Shown here piece after piece: positions 60,344-64,000 of a DNA stretch of 64,000 bases. The stretch is from assembly GCF_012113595.1 (NCBI RefSeq), contig NZ_CP050831.1, positions 3,224,001-3,288,000 of the forward strand, written 5' to 3'. The position numbers were made by a program, and so were the translations under genes. This DNA comes from Bacteroides faecium (GTDB taxonomy: Bacteria > Bacteroidota > Bacteroidia > Bacteroidales > Bacteroidaceae). The stretch's first letter is position 1. Each line of letters begins with the position of its first letter. The notes below the pieces were generated by a model. The model was not told the origin of the DNA. It searched no databases and was given only the letters and a program-made list of their open reading frames with translations.

Positions 60344-61585
60344 TTACTTTATACCTTTTGAATTCTTATATCTGTGTAGTGCTTCCAGGAAGTAGTAATC
60401 GGCATATACCAGCGGTACGTCAATTTCGTTTTTGTGCGGGATACTTCCTACGCAATGTTTTAAGAGAAAGTTACCATTGGTTCCTTGGGTAGCCAGATAA
60501 CTTGGCGAAGCCAATGATTTTAACGTTTTCACTGCTGCCTGGTAATATCTTTTTCCTGTTTTCTTATCTACATATTGATAAAGTTCAAGTAGGGCGGAAG
60601 CTGTGATAGCTGCGGCTGAGGCGTCTCTCGGTATCTCTTTGAAGTCGTTTGCGTCATACTCCCATTCGGGGACATAGCCTTCCTGTCCGGCATTGAAATC
60701 CCAGTAGGGCACCATGTCTTCGGGCAGATTGGAGTGGTTGAGCCAGAATTCGGCGGTGTGCTGTGCCATTTCCAGAAACTCGGGTTTCTTTGTTTCTCTA
60801 TAAGCCATTGTGTATCCGTAAATGGCCCATGCTTGTCCGCGTGCCCAAGCGGAATTGTCGGAGAATCCCTGACAGGTTTGTTTGTGGAGTACTTTCCCGG
60901 TTTCCGGGTCGTAGTTGACTACATGATAATTACTGTAATCTTCACGGAATTGTTCCCGTGCGGTGGTGATAGCGTGCGAGTTGGCTATTTCTGCATAATG
61001 CGGGTCACCGGTCACTTTGCTGGCGAAATAAAGTAATTCCAGATTCATCATATTGTCGATGATAACGGGGTAGAACCACTCGTCTTTACCATTCCATGAT
61101 TTCCGGTAATTCCATGATTTGATACACCCTGTCTTCGGGCTGAAACGCGTGCAGAGTGAGTTTGCTGCTTCTATGATGATATGTTTGTATTCTTCCTTTT
61201 TTGTAAGGCGGTATGCATTGCCGAAGCTGCAATAAATAAGGAAGCCGATGTCATGGTGCTCCTTCTGTTTCTTTAGCGGCTCCAAGGCTTCTGTCCAGCG
61301 GATTGCTTCCTGTTTCCATGTATTCTGCCCGTTGTTTTCGTAAATATACCAAAGGCTGCCGGGATAAAAACCTTCCGTCCAGTCATTGAGCGGAGTGGTA
61401 CGCAACTTTCCGTTGTTATCGGTAGTACGCGGATAAGCGGTTGGTTCGGGTAAGGCCTTCAGCATGGCAGTATATTGTTGTTCTGCCCGGTCAAAAGAAT
61501 GGGTGATTATTTTATTATCACCTTTGCCATACAGAGTCGAAAATGTTGACAATAAGTAAAAAGATAGAATGGATACTAGTTTCAT
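60344..61585 (-). CDS. Unsaturated glucuronyl hydrolase, GH88
   Basis: The 413-residue precursor has a signal peptide (~1-20). The (alpha/alpha)6 barrel carries LNDWTEGFYPGSLWYIYE, HHDIGFLIYCSFGNAYRL (Asp near 112), IIDNMMNLELLYFASK (Asp near 177), QGFSDNSAWARGQAWAIYGY and EIPRDASAAAITASALLELY. These are the two catalytic Asp and the conserved segments of GH88. It hydrates the 4,5-double bond of unsaturated uronic acids at the non-reducing end of lyase products, as in chondroitin, hyaluronan or heparin breakdown. No lyase or sulfatase is in the window, so those steps are encoded elsewhere. It is a separate transcript, co-regulated with susC by a shared promoter element. Confidence 0.93.
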   Translation of the reverse strand: MKLVSILSFYLLSTFSTLYGKGDNKIITHSFDRAEQQYTAMLKALPEPTAYPRTTDNNGKLRTTPLNDWTEGFYPGSLWYIYENNGQNTWKQEAIRWTEALEPLKKQKEHHDIGFLIYCSFGNAYRLTKKEEYKHIIIEAANSLCTRFSPKTGCIKSWNYRKSWNGKDEWFYPVIIDNMMNLELLYFASKVTGDPHYAEIANSHAITTAREQFREDYSNYHVVNYDPETGKVLHKQTCQGFSDNSAWARGQAWAIYGYTMAYRETKKPEFLEMAQHTAEFWLNHSNLPEDMVPYWDFNAGQEGYVPEWEYDANDFKEIPRDASAAAITASALLELYQYVDKKTGKRYYQAAVKTLKSLASPSYLATQGTNGNFLLKHCVGSIPHKNEIDVPLVYADYYFLEALHRYKNSKGIK

Positions 61586-61615
61586 ATATTTTTAGGTTTT
61601 TGTTAGTTAATGGTG

Positions 61616-61663
61616 CAAAGATTGCGTATTTATTGTGTAGGGGACATACAAAATTGTCCCGAA
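61616..61663 (-). promoter_or_regulatory. Promoter and putative HTCS operator of GH88
   Basis: The minus strand begins TTCGGGACAATTTT (from 61663), and 48 nt from its first base CAATCTTTG ends at 61616, the same arrangement as before susC. The site is part of a palindrome GGGAC...GTCCC (61641-61660). Predicted start near 61612. Confidence 0.62.
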
Positions 61664-61710
61664 TGTCCAGTGTTATTGTCCTCGGGAAAGATAAATCATG
61701 TTTTATTGGA

Positions 61711-64000
61711 TTAGTCAGATGTATCTGTTGCGGCGGAATTGGACTTTCGGAATGTAAGCGGTGCCATTCCGAAGACGGATTTGAAACATTTGCTGAAATA
61801 TTGGGTCGTTGAGAATCCTAATCGGTCGGATATTTCGGAGATATTCAGTTCCGGGTTGTTTTTGAGCAGGCGCATACTTTCGTCGAGTTTCATTTTAAGC
61901 GTAAATTCGTTAGGAGTCAGACCGGTGATCTCTTTCATACGTGTATATAGCTTGTTGCGTCCCAATCCTAGTTCGGCGGCAAGCACATTCATATTGAACT
62001 CCGGGTTTTCAAAGTTGTTGGAAATGATTTCTGTCGCCTTCTTGATAAGTTCCCGGTCGGCTTGGTTGACGGCAATATCCGTCACAGTGGCCGGCTGTTG
62101 ATTTCTGAACTTCTCAATCAGCTTTCTTCGGCTTTTCACCAGATTGTTGCAGCGTGAGACGAGCAGTTTTACGTTAAACGGCTTCGTGATATAGTCGTCC
62201 GCTTCATACATATATCCTTCTATCGTATATTCCACAGATGTCTGCGCAGTCAATAGTACGACAGGTATATGTGACAGGTTAACCGTGTTCTTTATCTTAT
62301 AACACATTTCCTTTCCGGACATTTCGGGCATCATGACATCGCTTAGTACAATATCCGGCTGTATTGTCAACGCCTGTTCAAATCCCTCTTTTCCGTTTCC
62401 GGCGGTATGTACTTCATAAATGGGATGAAATATTTCCTTCAGCATTTCCAGAATATCGTCGTTGTCCTCTACGATCAGTATGACCGGCTTTTCTGTGAGT
62501 GTATGTTCTGCTGTTTCTTCTTCCAATGGCAGTTCCTCCAGTGGAATCAGCTCCGTGCTAATCATGCACGCCGATGTATTTTCCATTTGTAGCTGGTCCG
62601 CTTTAAAATGGCTGTTGCCTGTTTTCAGGATTACGGTAAAACAGCTTCCTTCATCCACCTTACTTTCTACACGGATATTTCCTTGATGTAATTCCACGAT
62701 ATTTTTGCTCAAGGTCAGTCCGATGCCCGTTCCCAAAGATAAATTGGATCTTTGTCCGTCTATCTGATAGAATTGGTCGAATATTTTATGGATTGACTCC
62801 TGTGGGATACCGGTTCCGCTATCCTTGATTTGGAGCAATACCTGCTGGGAGTGCATGCGGATACTGACTGTGATATTTCCTTCTGCGGGAGTATATTTGA
62901 AAGCGTTGGATAGTAGGTTGATAATAACTTTCTGCATCTGCACCGGGTCGAACCATAGATTAATATTTGGTTCGGAAGTCTCGAAACGATATGCGATGTG
63001 ATGCTTGAGTGCGTATTCATAGAATGACATGTAAACTTCCTTGGTGAAGACGACAATATCACGGCATTCCACCTTCAGTTTCAGATAACCCTGCTCTTGT
63101 TTACGGAAATCCAACAGCTCGGAGATGAGCGTGCGCATGTGGCTGGCGTTCTTATAAATACGCAGTAGACGGTTGTACATGGAGGGAGAGAGCTTGTTTA
63201 ATTGCAATAAGTTCTCTATTTGTCCGATGATAAGCGTTAGTGGAGTACGGAATTCGTGTGAGATATTTGTGAAGAAACGCAGCTTGACCTGGTTCATTTC
63301 TTTGATTCTTTCTTTTTCTTTCTTCTCAAATTCCAATGATGCTTTCAGTTTAGCTTGCCGGGTGTTAAAACGGATGATAGCATACAGTACAAGACAGAGA
63401 ATCAGTATATATAATAAATAGGCATAGAGATTGGCATAGAAAGGGGGGCGGATATAGATATGAAGCGAACGTTCACCACAGATTGTTTGCGAATCGTTTT
63501 TCTCGTGTACAGTCAGTTTATAATGTCCCGGGTCGAGGTTGGTATATACTATTTTCGGGGAGTGTAGCGGAAGCCATGCCCGGTCGAACCCTTCCAGTTG
63601 ATATTCATATTTGTACTTGTTTTGTGTATAATTGGAGGTGGCTACTTCCAGGATAAGACTGTTCTGATTGTGTGCCAACTTGATAGATTCCGTATAAGGC
63701 ATAGTTTGTGACAAGATGTGTGACTCATCTCCGGGTTGTATCACTTTATTGTTGATAATCAGTTGGTCGAAGTAGAATTGATGATCATTCGATGTGGGGA
63801 GATTCTGTATTCCCGGCAGAGAAACCAAGCCGTTGGTTCCACCGAGGAATAATTCTCCGCTTTGAGTAAAATAGATACATGAGCCTTGTCCGAAACTCAT
63901 ATATGGAATAACGTATGTATATGTGAGTTCCTTCTTTTCAGAATTCAGGCAGGAGATCCCCCGGTTGTGGAGTACGAACAATTCGTGTGAAGGCGATTCG
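61711..64000 (-). CDS. Hybrid two-component system sensor/regulator (partial, N-terminus outside)
   Basis: The frame is open to the right edge; at least 763 C-terminal residues are present. In order they hold the last blade of the periplasmic two-component propeller (SGELFLGGTNGLVSLP), a Y_Y_Y domain (YEYQLEGFDRAWLPL, ending YTNLDPGHYKLTV), one membrane helix (YAYLLYILILCLVLYAIIRF) and HisKA with NISHEFRTPLTLII. HATPase_c follows with NLLSNAFKYTP and GTGIGLTLSKNIV, then a receiver with VEDNDDILEML and LSDVMMPEMSG (phospho-Asp), and a C-terminal AraC-type pair of helix-turn-helices (LGLGRNKLYTRMKEITGLTPNEF, then SEISDRLGFSTTQYFSKCFK). It senses an oligosaccharide in the periplasm and activates GH88 and the susC operon, by position. 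Confidence 0.95.
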   Translation of the reverse strand, partial: ESPSHELFVLHNRGISCLNSEKKELTYTYVIPYMSFGQGSCIYFTQSGELFLGGTNGLVSLPGIQNLPTSNDHQFYFDQLIINNKVIQPGDESHILSQTMPYTESIKLAHNQNSLILEVATSNYTQNKYKYEYQLEGFDRAWLPLHSPKIVYTNLDPGHYKLTVHEKNDSQTICGERSLHIYIRPPFYANLYAYLLYILILCLVLYAIIRFNTRQAKLKASLEFEKKEKERIKEMNQVKLRFFTNISHEFRTPLTLIIGQIENLLQLNKLSPSMYNRLLRIYKNASHMRTLISELLDFRKQEQGYLKLKVECRDIVVFTKEVYMSFYEYALKHHIAYRFETSEPNINLWFDPVQMQKVIINLLSNAFKYTPAEGNITVSIRMHSQQVLLQIKDSGTGIPQESIHKIFDQFYQIDGQRSNLSLGTGIGLTLSKNIVELHQGNIRVESKVDEGSCFTVILKTGNSHFKADQLQMENTSACMISTELIPLEELPLEEETAEHTLTEKPVILIVEDNDDILEMLKEIFHPIYEVHTAGNGKEGFEQALTIQPDIVLSDVMMPEMSGKEMCYKIKNTVNLSHIPVVLLTAQTSVEYTIEGYMYEADDYITKPFNVKLLVSRCNNLVKSRRKLIEKFRNQQPATVTDIAVNQADRELIKKATEIISNNFENPEFNMNVLAAELGLGRNKLYTRMKEITGLTPNEFTLKMKLDESMRLLKNNPELNISEISDRLGFSTTQYFSKCFKSVFGMAPLTFRKSNSAATDTSD

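Noticed and set aside
1..64000. tRNA or rRNA genes
   Set aside because: No stretch read like a cloverleaf with the GGTTCGAATCC arm or like rRNA on either strand by eye; a covariance search would settle this.

Overview
The window is chromosomal DNA from a Bacteroides species of the gut, most like the thetaiotaomicron/ovatus/caccae group; I cannot fix the species. The basis is two SusC/SusD loci, an ECF sigma/FecR pair, a hybrid two-component sensor, glutamine synthetase III, DUF5686/DUF3810/DUF5063 proteins, and the repeated promoter pattern TTG-N19/20-TAnnTTTG typical of the Bacteroidetes primary sigma factor. No tRNA, rRNA, CRISPR array or transposase gene was seen.

Layout. 1-12 kb is housekeeping: a minus-strand operon (DUF5063 metal-tail protein, RNase D-like exonuclease, partial RlmI-like methyltransferase) faces ftsK-lolA-trxB; then a GH20 hexosaminidase, a Crp/Fnr regulator and glutamine synthetase III. 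12-25.4 kb is an accessory island: an SF2-helicase-like protein with a degenerate Walker A next to an HU-like protein, a HigB/HigA-type toxin-antitoxin pair, a DUF5686 protein, a complete retron (promoter, msr-msd RNA, reverse transcriptase with its own membrane segment) and, tail to tail with it, a giant DUF4011/SF1 helicase/nuclease/DUF3320 protein. 25.5-37.1 kb is core again: rpsA, RNase Z, an L,D-transpeptidase lipoprotein, an ECF sigma/anti-sigma/Spy-like operon, mazG, DUF3810, a Cys-rich membrane protein and valS.

37.2-53.6 kb starts with a sensor kinase carrying a periplasmic binding domain, then a polysaccharide utilization locus: divergent ECF sigma and FecR, SusC with an STN signalling domain, SusD, a SusE-like FISUMP lipoprotein, a DUF4874/DUF4832 protein, GH35 beta-galactosidase and GH89 alpha-N-acetylglucosaminidase. 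The enzymes point to host glycans. 54.3-64 kb is a second locus on the minus strand: hybrid two-component sensor (cut by the window end), GH88 unsaturated glucuronyl hydrolase, SusC, SusD-like_2 and an endonuclease/exonuclease/phosphatase-family protein. The GH88 and SusC promoters share an element at an identical 48-bp distance, consistent with common control by the sensor.

The strongest special signals are the retron at 18158-19486 (a perfect 13-bp a1/a2 pair, an AGC branch site, an msd hairpin, a promoter whose predicted start is the first base of a1, and RT motifs NAxxH, YADD and ITG) and a family of degenerate 22-bp phased repeats in three intergenic regions (14.5, 15.6-15.8 and 53.7-54.0 kb). 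The last of these lies inside a 510-bp element bounded by 71-bp imperfect inverted repeats.
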